From the NCBI GenBank assembly GCA_027576995.1, contig JANBQC010000003.1, positions 62,001-126,000 on the forward strand: DNA of 64,000 bases, given 5' to 3'. A program made the position numbers and the translations under genes. Of this stretch, positions 1-10,470 are shown in pieces; position 1 is the stretch's first letter; every line of letters begins with the position of its first letter. The notes beneath the pieces were generated by a model. The model worked only from the letters and a program-made list of their open reading frames with translations. It did not search any database and was not told the DNA's origin. This DNA comes from Dimargaris cristalligena (lineage: Eukaryota > Kickxellomycota > Dimargaritomycetes > Dimargaritales > Dimargaritaceae).

Positions 1-185
1 CTCTACCACTCTGGGTGGAGGACTAGGGGGGAGGGACTACTATAACCCAGCAGGGCGTCCTGGCCACCGCTTGATCCTCCCTCTCCTTTCTCATCAACTC
101 ACGTCGAATCTCCTCGGCCCTTAGTCACCGCTGTGTCCATTGCCCCCCAATCCCCCCTCTACACTCTCTCAGCTTTAAAATAAAA

Positions 186-551
186 ATGGCTTACGTCGCT
201 AAAGGCAAACCCGGTCTGGAAGCCCCCGTCCGCCCCAAGGTCCACCGCATCCGCATCACCCTGTCGTCCCGCAATGTCCAGAACCTCGAGAAGGTCTGTT
301 CCGATCTGGTCCTCCGCGCCAAGGAGAAGCAGCTGAAGATCAGCGGCCCCATCCGTCTGCCCACCAAGGTCCTCCGCATCACCACCCGTAAGACCCCCAA
401 CGGTGAGGGTACCAAGACCTGGGATCGCTTCCAGATGCGCATCCACAAGCGCGTCATCGATCTCCACTCCCCCAGCGAGATCGTCAAGCAGATCACCTCC
501 ATCTCCATTGAACCCGGTGTGGAGGTCGAAGTCACCATCGCCGAAAACTAA
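186..551 (+). CDS. RPS20: 40S ribosomal protein S20 (uS10)
   Basis: This single-exon gene encodes a 121-residue protein of the uS10 family, a component of the head of the 40S ribosomal subunit. The length matches eukaryotic S20 (about 119 residues). Recognisable family segments include [13 protein letters not shown] near residues 19-31, the [18 protein letters not shown] block in the middle, and the KRVIDLHSP region before the acidic C-terminus. The ATG follows a short A-rich leader at 176-185, preceded by a pyrimidine-rich stretch typical of a highly expressed fungal gene. Codons are strongly biased to C or G in third position, as expected for a ribosomal protein. No intron is needed. A possible AATAAA polyadenylation signal lies at 866-871. 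Confidence 0.97.
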   Translation: MAYVAKGKPGLEAPVRPKVHRIRITLSSRNVQNLEKVCSDLVLRAKEKQLKISGPIRLPTKVLRITTRKTPNGEGTKTWDRFQMRIHKRVIDLHSPSEIVKQITSISIEPGVEVEVTIAEN

Positions 552-2934
552 ACACAGCTTTCCCCCCTTCAGCGTGCGTTGCAAAGGTGCGACCTTTTCC
601 GGACCGTGGTATTCGTCGGCTCCGCTCGTCTTCGCAGGGTGTGCTAAATCGGACTAGTAACGGGGGGATATTATCTTTCCCAACACTAATCCTGTGTCGT
701 TCCCCTTGCGCTGACTGGGTGGTGCCCCGAGGATTCGAACGTGTATTTTATACGTTTTGGAACTTCCGTGTACCACCTTTCCCTTATTCCCTTTTTTTTT
801 TAGTTCGCCTCTTTGCTCAGATGTTTACTTTTAATCTGTGGCCCTTTCACTCCGGCCCACTGTAAAATAAATACTTGAGTGTCGAATGCTAATTGTTGAC
901 TTCGGTCATGCTATAGTTCGTGGTTTTGTACATTGCCAACGGCCTAATGTTTAGTTACCTCTATTGGGCTATTAGAGGGCTATACGTAGTGTTATACATA
1001 TCACTCGCCCTGGCTTAGTCTGGCAGGTTTTACCATCAGCAATAGTGTTCAATCTATTATTCACCCAAGTTGAAATTATTGTGCTACAGGGCAGTACGAT
1101 GGGGGAGCTGGGGTTGTAGCGAATACTTAAGCAGTACAGGCTGGACTTGATATGGGGCCATGTATTGTTGGTCCAAAATTCCCTTAAATAATAGTGTGCC
1201 AAACTCGGTTAAATGTTAAATTAAAAGGGAGGGGAGACTCAAGTCAACCCCGAGCGATCACTAGGAAAGGTCACTGTAGAGTAGTGCAGACTGGGAAGCT
1301 GGTCTTGGACACTGTGTAGCCCATATGCTAAGGGTGGTTAAGGGTTAGGCCAAGTGCGTTATTTAACCTTTAGCGCTGCGATTGCCATTGGAGTGTAGCC
1401 CAGATTATTATTTAGTCATTTATCGCAATCTCCAATGCGTATTACTTAACTATCTCATATATATAATTCCTAATATAAAGTAGACATCTCTTACCTATAG
1501 CGCTGTGTATTGGATTAGCTTTGCCAGTGACAATGCCTCAGTTGGGGCAGCGATTCATCAAATTGGGTAGGAGGAGACTCACCAAATGGGCCGTAAATTT
1601 CGGCAGGAGTTTCCTTATTGCTTAATTTTCCTGATGTTTAGATTTCGGTAAGTTTTGTTTCAGCACAGTTGGGAGATGTTACACTACGTTTGGGTTGAAA
1701 CGCTATGCTGACGCGCAGCTGGAATCGGTCATATAAACTGTTGAAAGGACCACGTACGGTTGAATCAGGTGATTGCAATCAATAATCTAGGCTTGAAACA
1801 TCCCATAGCCAATTTAAACCTAATGGACACGGTTGGTTAATTACTACAGAAAGGAAATTTTTATATTTTCCCTTGTTTCAGAATTTAAAGAGATGCGTAA
1901 AAATTTTTAAGTTCATAGGTGTGTTGGGGACATCTGGAAAAAAATAATCATTGGCTGTTAGGGCTAAGCGAACCAGGGAGTGTAACCCGACCAGATAGAG
2001 GGTAGACTTTACCCTATCCCACAAGGGCATTTTCCCCTTCATGAGTTATATTTAAAGGACCCCATCCGCGCTGTCTATTGAAACTTCATCATTAGTAGGG
2101 AAACATTTACCTGGAGTATACTATAAGTAACTCAATAAATTGTTTCAGGATGATGTGCGGCGCAATGATCACTTATGATTAGACCGAATCCGTTTGGTCC
2201 ATCAGCGTAGATGTGGCCCCTAACTGACGCCTAACTAATGTTCACTTCCTTCCTTATTAAACAAAACACCAATCAACCAACCTCCTTATCCGATCCGTCA
2301 TTGACTTGGATTCCTTTATTCTTTTACTCTTTCTGACAACTGTCGAGAAATAATGGTGCCTAATGCTGCTTAGCCTAAACTATTATGTACCGTGTTATAT
2401 TCGGGTTCGTATGCTGAGATAGCCCCCCTTCCATATACCAACCCGGCTTTATGGGTAAGAAACGCAGCTCTCTTCTTTTTATCATTATCATTTCATTTCA
2501 TTACAAATCTTATATACCTGCCCATTTATAACGCATTTCGCCCATTTTGTTCTATTCGTAAAAAGCCCTCGGGTTGCTCTACTTCCCTTCGCTTTACTGA
2601 TCCAGTAAATTCCGTAACGACCCTACTTCCATGGCATGGTATAGTTATAATCGATAATCACTCAACCCATGTTTAGTATCACTTGCCGAATCAATAATGC
2701 AATCTGTGTTTATTTAAAAGGTCCCGTCTCACCGATTTCGTGTTTGATTTGTTTCTGGTTGGTATAGGTGGGGTACATATACATTAGGTATACATATAGT
2801 CACGTCAGTATAGTTAATAAGTCATCGATTAACCGCTGTTTTGTGGGGACCGGATCTTAGTCGGGGCATAGTATGGATATTATAGAAATATCGCCCATGC
2901 GAAGTGGACAGGTTCAATAACACATATAACTTAC
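552..2934. other. Intergenic region downstream of RPS20
   Basis: These 2.4 kb are AT-richer than the genes and hold the RPS20 3' region with an AATAAA at 866-871. The open frames inside are short and show no family similarity. The final exon of the minus-strand twin-CX9C gene probably lies near 2800-2934, because that gene has a splice donor at 2934-2929, but I could not fix it. No RNA gene was recognised. Confidence 0.6.
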
Positions 2935-3369
2935 CATACTCTGCTCATAGCATTCGATGTAGTTCTTCTCTAGTAGCTGGCACTTCCACTGTTCCCAGAC
3001 TTTCGCATTCTTCAGACAGTTGTTCCGGGTCATAACATGGTCGAAGCAGTGCTCTTCGGCATGTATGGAGATCATCCGGAAGTAGAGGGGGGGATCGTCC
3101 CTCTTCAGCTTGATCAGGTCGGTCCGGAAGGACTGGGGTAGAATGGGTTTGGCGTCGGCAAACGGGGTTTCCCCGGCTTCGGTGGTAGCCAAGGTGGCGG
3201 CGGGGGCCGGCGTGGGGTCTTTCCAGGGGTCGGCGAAGTCTTCGGGTCGGACCTCGTTGGTCCTGGACTGAGCCTTGGTTTGGTCCAAGCCGGCAACGAA
3301 GTCTTCCGCGAAGTTGGTACCAGTGCCCGAGGACGAGTGGCCTGGCTGGCGAGGGGTAGGGGAAGCCAT
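2935..3369 (-). CDS. Twin-CX9C (CHCH-type) protein, first exon
   Basis: The 145 codons from the ATG at 3369 end at a GTAAGT donor (2934-2929). The first 80 residues are disordered and rich in S, T, P and A. Then comes a helical segment with two exact CX9C pairs: C108/C118 and C130/C140, separated by 11 residues. This is the arrangement of proteins oxidised by Mia40 in the mitochondrial intermembrane space, including respiratory-chain assembly factors and accessory subunits. I do not recognise which member this is; it does not resemble Cox17, Cox19, Cox23 or Cmc1. The terminal exon is uncertain: an acceptor after CCCCGACTAAG would add eight residues before a stop (about 2829-2857), while read-through would stop at 2914. 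The gene is divergent from sds22, with about 550 bp between the two start codons. Confidence 0.7.
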
Positions 3370-3921
3370 GTGTACTTAGAAGGATAAAGTAAAGAATATA
3401 AGTCAGTAGAAATGGTGTAAGATCGGGCGGTGGGTTGGTTAGGGAGGATAATGTGGGGCTCTTGGGGAGGAGGTGCAACCCAGCGAGTTTGAAGGTCAGT
3501 GTAGTGGAGGAAGGTTGGAAAAGGCCAGCCGTACCGCTCTACTCTCATTGGCGGCCATTAGAGCCAGCGGTGCTTCAGCTCCAAGGTAAAGTAAGGAGGT
3601 AAGGCCACTGCGCGATTCAGCTAATCCCTCTCTTCTCTTCTGAAAGCCCGCCCGGTTTCAGCCGCCCAATTAGACACTTCATATAGAGAGAATGATAGAT
3701 AGACCCATAATAGTACCCTCGGTGGCTTCGAAATTGTATTGCTTACGTTTCTCTTTCTTTTAAATGCACCCACGCTAACCCTAAATTATTCAACTCTGCT
3801 TCCATTTCCCTGTTCGGAATTCCTACCGCCAACCCAACCGCTTTTCCCTTAGTCTGCTCTCCATAACCTCCGTTCTCAGCCTTCAACGCAGGTTTCTCGC
3901 CCGTACTCCATATCGCCCGAT

Positions 3922-6859
3922 ATGCCTTCCCCCTCGCCCCCAGCTTCGCCCCACCGCCCCGACGACGAAACCGCTCTCGAATGTAAGTCCAGAGGCCCCG
4001 CAGGTGGGCCGGTTGAACTTCTATAGTAGTTACTGACTAACCCCATTGAGTGCATAAGGCTGGGTTTTACTATAGTAGGACCTGGTGTCACTCGACCCGT
4101 ATTTATAGACACATATATACCTAGATATATATATTTATATAGAACTACAGTATCTGCCCGTCTAAATGTGTCGAGATTACTTTAACTCCCATTGCCTATT
4201 AACCATAGTCTTATTGTTCCCGCCTAACTCTGGTTACTATTGCCATATCTTGTACATTCCCCGACCATTTTAGCCGGGCCTTTACTGGGTGGCTACCCCG
4301 ATGACGCTGAGGTAATGGGCCCACTGATATATATATATATATATTTCAAAAACAACTAAATGCGGCCTTCTAGTGCAGGCTCCTGTAAAACCATGGCGTC
4401 TCCTTCGACAACAATTTGGTTGTGTAACCCTTCTAACCACCTACCTTTATTTCCCTGTGGTATCCATTTCATTCGGCAATAACAGGATATCGAATTGACC
4501 CACGCTCGGGTTCGCAGCATCGACGAGTTGGGTCTCGAGCGCTTCAACCAGCTCAAAGTAAGACGGCCGAATAGGTCATCAATTTTATTTCCATTGTGCC
4601 ATTGGCTATATTAGGACTGGCGTTCCCCTTGGCCCGGTTGTATAATGTTTAAAATCCCCCTTAACCCTAATTCACCCCCGTACCCCTGCCTCTATCCATG
4701 CCTTGGTACACCTCCCCTGTCGTAAACTAATGTAGACCCTCGGTCTCCGTCAGAACCTGATTGCGAAAATCGAGGGCTTGGACCACTTGGTTGACTTGGT
4801 CGAGTTGGAGCTGTACGACAACCGCATTTCGAAAATCGAGGGTCTTGACAATCTTAAACAGCTCCAGTAAGTACCGTATATACTCCATTCCACTTGATTA
4901 GTCGTGTGGTATAGGGGATGAGGGGAGAGGCATCGTCAATAGTGGAGTATTGTGTAAGCTAACCCATTTACCTACCAAACCACTTTACACCAACGGTCTT
5001 TACCCGCCTTGTCTACTACGACAACACCAGGAACCTAGACCTGTCATTTAATTTGATCAAGGTTGTCGAGAATATCGCCCACCTCATCCACCTGGAGAAC
5101 CTCTATTTTGTCAGTAACAAGATATCCGCCATCGCATGTCTCGACAATTTCACCAACCTACGAATGGTCGAGTTTGGGTCCAATCGTATTCGGGTAAGTG
5201 CCAATCGAACTTTGGCCGAACTATTATCATGTATTCGATTGGTGTGATTGCTATCTCCTATCTAGATCTAGAGCCAGCGATACCCTAGTTGGGATCTCCT
5301 TCCGCTGCCCATTTTCACACATTGGTGTCTAAATTTTCTACCACCGTTGTATCCATCCTTTAATCACCGTACATATGTCCTGGCTGCGTCCTTAGACAAT
5401 CGAAGGCTTGGATGCCCTCGTCAACCTGGAAGAGCTATATCTGGGTAAAAACAAGATTACCAAGCTACAGGTCAGTAAACCCTATATGTGTTCACTTATC
5501 CGTTCGGGGATATCCACTATACTACTATTCCGTAAAAATATATTTCGGCTCCATGATCGTGCAATGGTTGATGGGACGACACCTTGGAACCAATGTATTC
5601 ATATGTGACTGTGGCTAAGCAAAAATGCACCAGTAGCTAGGAATATTTATTAACTTTATATGTCGCTTTTTGATGGGTTATTTCCCCTGTTTATCTCCGC
5701 TTTGATGACCTGTAACCAGAACTTGAACCATCTGAAGAAACTCCGTCTTCTCAGTATCCAGGTAAGCTAACATTGGTGACTGATTTATTGAAAAAGGCCT
5801 GGCATGGCATTCCAACTGGTTGGCCTCCAGTCCTCCCCTCGCAACGGCAAGCGGTGTATCGTTGGACTCTTCCTCTCGCTTAACACGTCCGATCTCATAT
5901 CTTCACTCAATTAACGAAACTTTACCCAAGCGCCTGTTTATGATGTATTCCAACAGAGCAACCGAATTACGAAGATTGAAGGTCTGGAGGAACTCACGGA
6001 ATTGGAGGAATTGTACCTAGACCATAACGGGATCACGACCATCGAGGGTCTGGAGAAAAATGTAGGTCCCTTATACTCGAAAATACAGATATATATGGGT
6101 GAAATCCGATCCAGCTGTATAAGGTTTTAAATGATAACTGTATGGGATAATATATGGGAGATTTATTTTTAACCAGTCATATTTGCTTCATCCAACGGAT
6201 TTTTCGTTATACAGCCCGGTTGAACCTCTCCCATATATATTCGGCTAAAGTATGCTAGGAGGTGGTTTACACTCTCTTATTGCAACTGGTCAAGTCTATG
6301 TTGACCATCAATCAATGGAATGGTCCGTTTTCGTATATTGCCACTAAGCTTCGATTATTATAATTTGTAAAATTATGAAAATACCTACCCACAGACCAAA
6401 TTACAGACCCTAGACATCGGTAACAACTTTATCGAGAAGCTCGAAAACATTGAAAAACTGGCTGATCTAACCGAAATATGGGTAAGTCAACGCAACCATG
6501 AATTGCCGGTATAACTTTCTCATACACGCAAAAATAATTGGTTACATGGGGCAGGAAAATGAGATTTAGGAGTTCTATTATGCGGAAATTTAACCATCTC
6601 TACTATTGCATGCCATCGTTGCCCCTTTCCAACGCCCTTGGCCCACACTTAGATGAGCTCCAATAAGTTGGAATCGTTCGCTAATATCGAAGCAGCCTGC
6701 AAACCCCTCCAGAAACTCGAGGTGATATACCTTGAGGGCAATCCCTTACAAAAAAGCAGCGGGGCTACGTACCGGCTTAAGGTTAAACTGGCAGTGCCCC
6801 AGCTTCGACAGATTGATGCCACTTTCTGCAGTCAGGCCGAGATGGGTGCCCGGCAATAG
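3922..6859 (+). CDS. sds22: Protein phosphatase 1 regulatory subunit Sds22 (PPP1R7)
   Basis: Ten exons join in frame to 326 residues: 3922-3982, 4274-4311, 4486-4557, 4736-4866, 5031-5193, 5396-5470, 5720-5761, 5957-6061, 6395-6481 and 6653-6859. The product is a run of 22-residue SDS22-type leucine-rich repeats (units such as NLIAKIEGLDHL, KNKITKLQ, NRITKIEGLEEL, NNFIEKLENI) closed by the LRR-cap-like end with QLRQIDAT, at the usual family length (yeast and human about 330-360). Sds22 binds the catalytic subunit of PP1 and acts in its maturation and in mitotic chromosome and kinetochore control. The 38-nt second exon, which encodes YPDDAE just before the first repeat, is required to keep frame: joining exon 1 directly to exon 3 creates a TGA. 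All introns are GT-AG, and intron 8 carries a 144-bp repeat element (6093-6236). Confidence 0.95.
6093..6236 (+). mobile_element. 144-bp MITE-like element, copy A (in sds22 intron 8)
   Basis: The copy starts with ATATGGGTGAA and ends with CCTCTCCCATAT, so the two ends are inverted repeats (ATATGGG/CCCATAT followed by imperfect similarity up to CTGTATA). The same 144-bp layout occurs at 37485-37628 and 54046-54189. This copy is the most diverged of the three; the best conserved parts are CCAGCTGTATAAGGTTTTA near the left end and GGATTTTTCGTTATACAGCC near the right. It lies in sense orientation in the intron. No coding capacity is present, so it would be non-autonomous. Flanking TA-rich bases make a target duplication unreadable. 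Confidence 0.7.
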
Positions 6860-8011
6860 ATATTAGGCTGAACTGTTTAGCATTCTAGGTGCCTTGACCT
6901 CCCCCCATCCGCATTTTCTACACTGGCATGGATTCTATCCCTGTCTGTTTACCACGAGGTTGTCTTCCCTCGCCCATGTATTAGCGCCCTAGGCTACTTG
7001 CCTGTCGCTTTGCCCTTATATTTCTATATGCATATTAGTGTGGAGGCGTGCTGCTATGTTATTTTCATTTTTACAGGCACTCTGGCTATTCAATGGCAGG
7101 TTTTATTCTGGCCCGTACCTATCCTGGTGCTCTTATTATAAACTCAATACAGGTTCCGTGGTATTAGCTATGAACATGGCTGGGTAGTTTGCAATGGCGA
7201 CTGATGGTGCATGGGTTGATTTATATTATCTGGGCAATTCTCCGACATTTAGGTGGGTATGGGTTTAGTTATTATCGGTAGCTGTTAAGGTTGCAGGGTA
7301 TAGTATATACTATATTTTCACTTGTAAGATGGGGGAATGGTACCTGAGCCCACTTGGGCTGTTAGTATAGTCGTTATGCCTATTTAGTGGTTTTGTCTCT
7401 CTTATTCGCCTCCATCCCCCCCAAGGGTTTGCTAGTGTAACGTTGCTCGACATTGACCACCTGTTGCGTACAGCGGCTGCTGTTAGGCTTCCGTTTTTTC
7501 CGCACTCGTTGGCTCTTGCGCCGAGGCAAGTAGCTGACCCAAACAAGGAGGACCTGTTTAATAGACGGGCTCTTTCTCTCTCTCTCAATCACTGGCATGG
7601 CCTCCCCCCAACGCGCCTTAGTTTATATGTAACCTTATGACCTGGACAGAGTAGTTGCCCTCCTCCCAGGACGACGTGGCTCCCGCTTAATTATTGCCAG
7701 AGCTAGACTAGAGACATTCGCTTCGGCAGGTCAAGGACTCACTCATACAAGACGACTCCCTCCTCCCCTCCCCTCTTTGTTAGGCTCATCGTTCCCTTCT
7801 TATTCTCCTCTTTCCGTCTTTCAATTCTATTTATCGGTCCACGTCCACTCCCATCGTCTGTATGCTGTATTAACACCCCTCCTCTTCTTAGCTCCATTTA
7901 CCCTCATTCCGCCAAGCCCTGCTTCTCCACTATATCCCTAGCAATCCCATTCCTCCCTACCCAGCCTCCCCCTATAACTTCGTACCCCCCTCACCAGTCT
8001 AACCAGCCACT
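6860..8011. other. Intergenic, sds22 3' side and VMA6 promoter
   Basis: No gene was found. The last 300 bp (about 7700-8011) are strongly pyrimidine-rich on the + strand (CCTCCCCTCCCCTCTTTG and similar), which I read as the promoter or leader of the V-ATPase gene. Confidence 0.6.
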
Positions 8012-9389
8012 ATGCAGGAACTGACCTTCAACCTCGACTACGGTTACCTCGAAGGCATCGTGCGGGGTTACCGTAGCGGCTTTATCTCCAGCACCAACTA
8101 CCTGAATCTGGCCCAGAGCGAAAACCTAGATGGTAAGTGACCAACTCTCTTGTCGGGTCGATAAAGGTGCCCTTGGTCTGACCAGGAACTATAGGCTGTT
8201 CGTCACATTAACGATTAACCTAGTCAGCATGCCCTACTGCCTGGGGAATTCGACGGGTTAATGCCCTGCCCTCCTGGAGCAGCCCAGTGGTACTTTAAAA
8301 TAGGGCATTATTACAGCCTAATAGCACGCACTTCCCTTTAAAAAATATTATTGAAACAATATCAATTGCCCAACTTCTAACACCAGTGAATACATATGTT
8401 CACCCTAATATCCGATTTCGCCCTCCCAAGACCTGAAACTCCAACTTGGAGCCACTGACTACGGTTCTTTGCTGCAGAACGAGCCCTCCCCGATTGCCAC
8501 CTCCACAATCGCCGAAAAGTGCACCCAAAACCTGGTGGACCAATTCCAGTACCTGTACAGCGAGTCGTGCAAGGACCTGTCGCAGTTCCTCGACTACATC
8601 ACCTACAGCTACATGATTGACAATGTCATTCTGCTGATTACCGGTACGCTGCACGACCGGGACACCCACGAGCTCCTGGAGCGCTGCCACCCTTTGGGAG
8701 TCTTTGATACCCTGCCCGCGCTCTGCGTGGCCACCAACGTGGAAGAGTTGTACAATACCGTTCTGGTCGACACCCCGCTGGCGCCCTACTTCCGGGAATG
8801 CCTATCGGCCAAGGATTTGGACGAGATGAATATTGAAATCATCCGCAATACCCTGTACAAGGCCTACCTCGAAGACTTCCACCGGTTCTGCGTGGGACTC
8901 GGGGGCCGGACCGAGGAGATCATGACCGAAATCCTGCAGTTCGAGGCTGACCGTCGGTCCGTCAATATCACCATCAATTCGTTTGGCACGGAACTGAGCA
9001 AGGACGACCGTCAGCACCTGTTCCCGGAATTGGGCAAAATGTACCCCGAGGGCACCCTCAAACTCGCCCGGGTCGACGACATGGACCAAGTCAAGGTCAT
9101 CTGCGACGGCTACGTGGAATACCGGTCCTTCTTCGATGGCCTGGCCAACGGGGGCGACGACGCTTTTGGGGGGCACTCCAGCGGCGACAACGGCAAGACC
9201 CTCGAAGATAAATTCTTCGAACGCGAAGTGAAACTCAACAAACTGTCGTTTGAACAACAGTTCAACTTCGGGGTCTTTTACTCGTTCTTTAAGCTCAAGG
9301 AACAGGAAATTCGTAATATTGTTTGGATTGCCGAGTGCATTGCCCAGCAACAGAAGAATAAGATCAACAACTACATTGCCATTTTCTAA
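8012..9389 (+). CDS. VMA6: V-type ATPase V0 subunit d
   Basis: Two exons (8012-8132 and 8431-9389, GTAAGT donor, CCCAAG acceptor, phase 1) give 359 residues, close to yeast Vma6 (345) and human ATP6V0D1 (351). The N-terminus has the family pattern [18 protein letters not shown]. Other family landmarks are [13 protein letters not shown], the ERCHPLGVF segment, YLEDFHRFC, and the C-terminal [16 protein letters not shown]. Subunit d caps the membrane c-ring and couples it to the central stalk of the proton pump on vacuoles and other acidic compartments. A short acidic, glycine-rich insert ([14 protein letters not shown], about residues 286-299) is longer than I expect for the family. The gene stands alone between sds22 and the minus-strand Kelch gene. 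Confidence 0.96.
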
Positions 9390-10470
9390 ATCATCGACTT
9401 TGACTACCAGCGGGGCCGATTTTTACTGACGATGGTTGCTTTTTTTTTTTGCAACCCCCCCCCCCTTCTTCATTTTTCCCTTGAGGTCCTCCACCTTTAT
9501 TTTTACCGTATGCTTTCAAACAATTTCCTATGGGCATGCAGCTTCTCCTTTCTTATCACCTAAAAGTATTAAAATGGATTTAATCGCTTAAATGGCGCTA
9601 GTAAACGAGGGGGGCCACGTAGGCTAGTTAGTATGTTTAGAGTATAGTTTAGTTGTAAATGTGGTTTTTAAGTGATATATTAAGTTTTCCGGCCCCTTAT
9701 GGTTTTTTAGGGCACCTGGCCTTCTCTATCTACCGAATTGGTGTAAGGGGCCGAGTACCTGGAATTCAGCATTATGTAGGGTATGCCTTCAGTTTGCATT
9801 TATGAAGCCCTTGATCCGAGATCCAATTGTTTTCAAAAAGGATTATAGGTATTATAAACCATAGGAGGAAAGCCTCGTACAGTAATAGTCGACGTTAAAC
9901 CAACGCGCTTGTAGTATTGGTGCATCTACACAACAAGGTAATCTTGCTGGATTTTATTATGGTCCAGAAGGGATATGCTGCCAAGTTAAATAATATTAAA
10001 TGGTTTGGGGAAAGTGGGCAGCTCGACCACACAGACACACACACACGCATGGACGAGCGCTTTTGCGCTAAGGGAATAGAAGGCAATTCCTAATCTAGAC
10101 TGCTCCCAAGACCAAAACCTAGGTCCATTGAAAATAATATTAATAAAAAAACAAATGGGCAACAACAGCGATATAATAGGGCAAAGTCCAACGTACAGTG
10201 GGTGCAAATTAATGATACGATTATTAGGTAAAGAGGAAAACGGGTTCGTAAATTTGTGATGAGTGCAAAAAAAAAATGAAGGAGAGGGGGAATGGAAATG
10301 GGGGGGTATAACGTAGATATGAAGGGAAGTGCAATGGATAAAGAGGGAATAATGGTGAGAGTTTAGGGCCAAGAGGTCAAATTTATATAAATATTATCAA
10401 TACCTTAACGGCAATAGGAAAAGCAGAGCAAACACCCAAAAAAATAAAGGCGGCTGTACTGACCTACCGA
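9390..10470. other. Intergenic between convergent VMA6 and Kelch gene
   Basis: This 1.1-kb region is the shared 3' side of two convergent genes. It holds a T10 tract and a C10 tract near 9441-9465 and AT-rich sequence, and no recognisable gene. Confidence 0.6.

Noticed and set aside
718..785. Minus-strand tRNA suggested by GGATTCGAAC (reverse of a T-loop) and flanking GGTGGT/ACCACC
   Set aside because: The T-stem bases next to the loop do not pair, and no anticodon or D arm can be drawn in the available length.
7725..7745. GCTTCGGCAG stretch resembling the 5' end of U6 snRNA
   Set aside because: The following bases do not match the U6 core (no ACAGAGA or AGCA).
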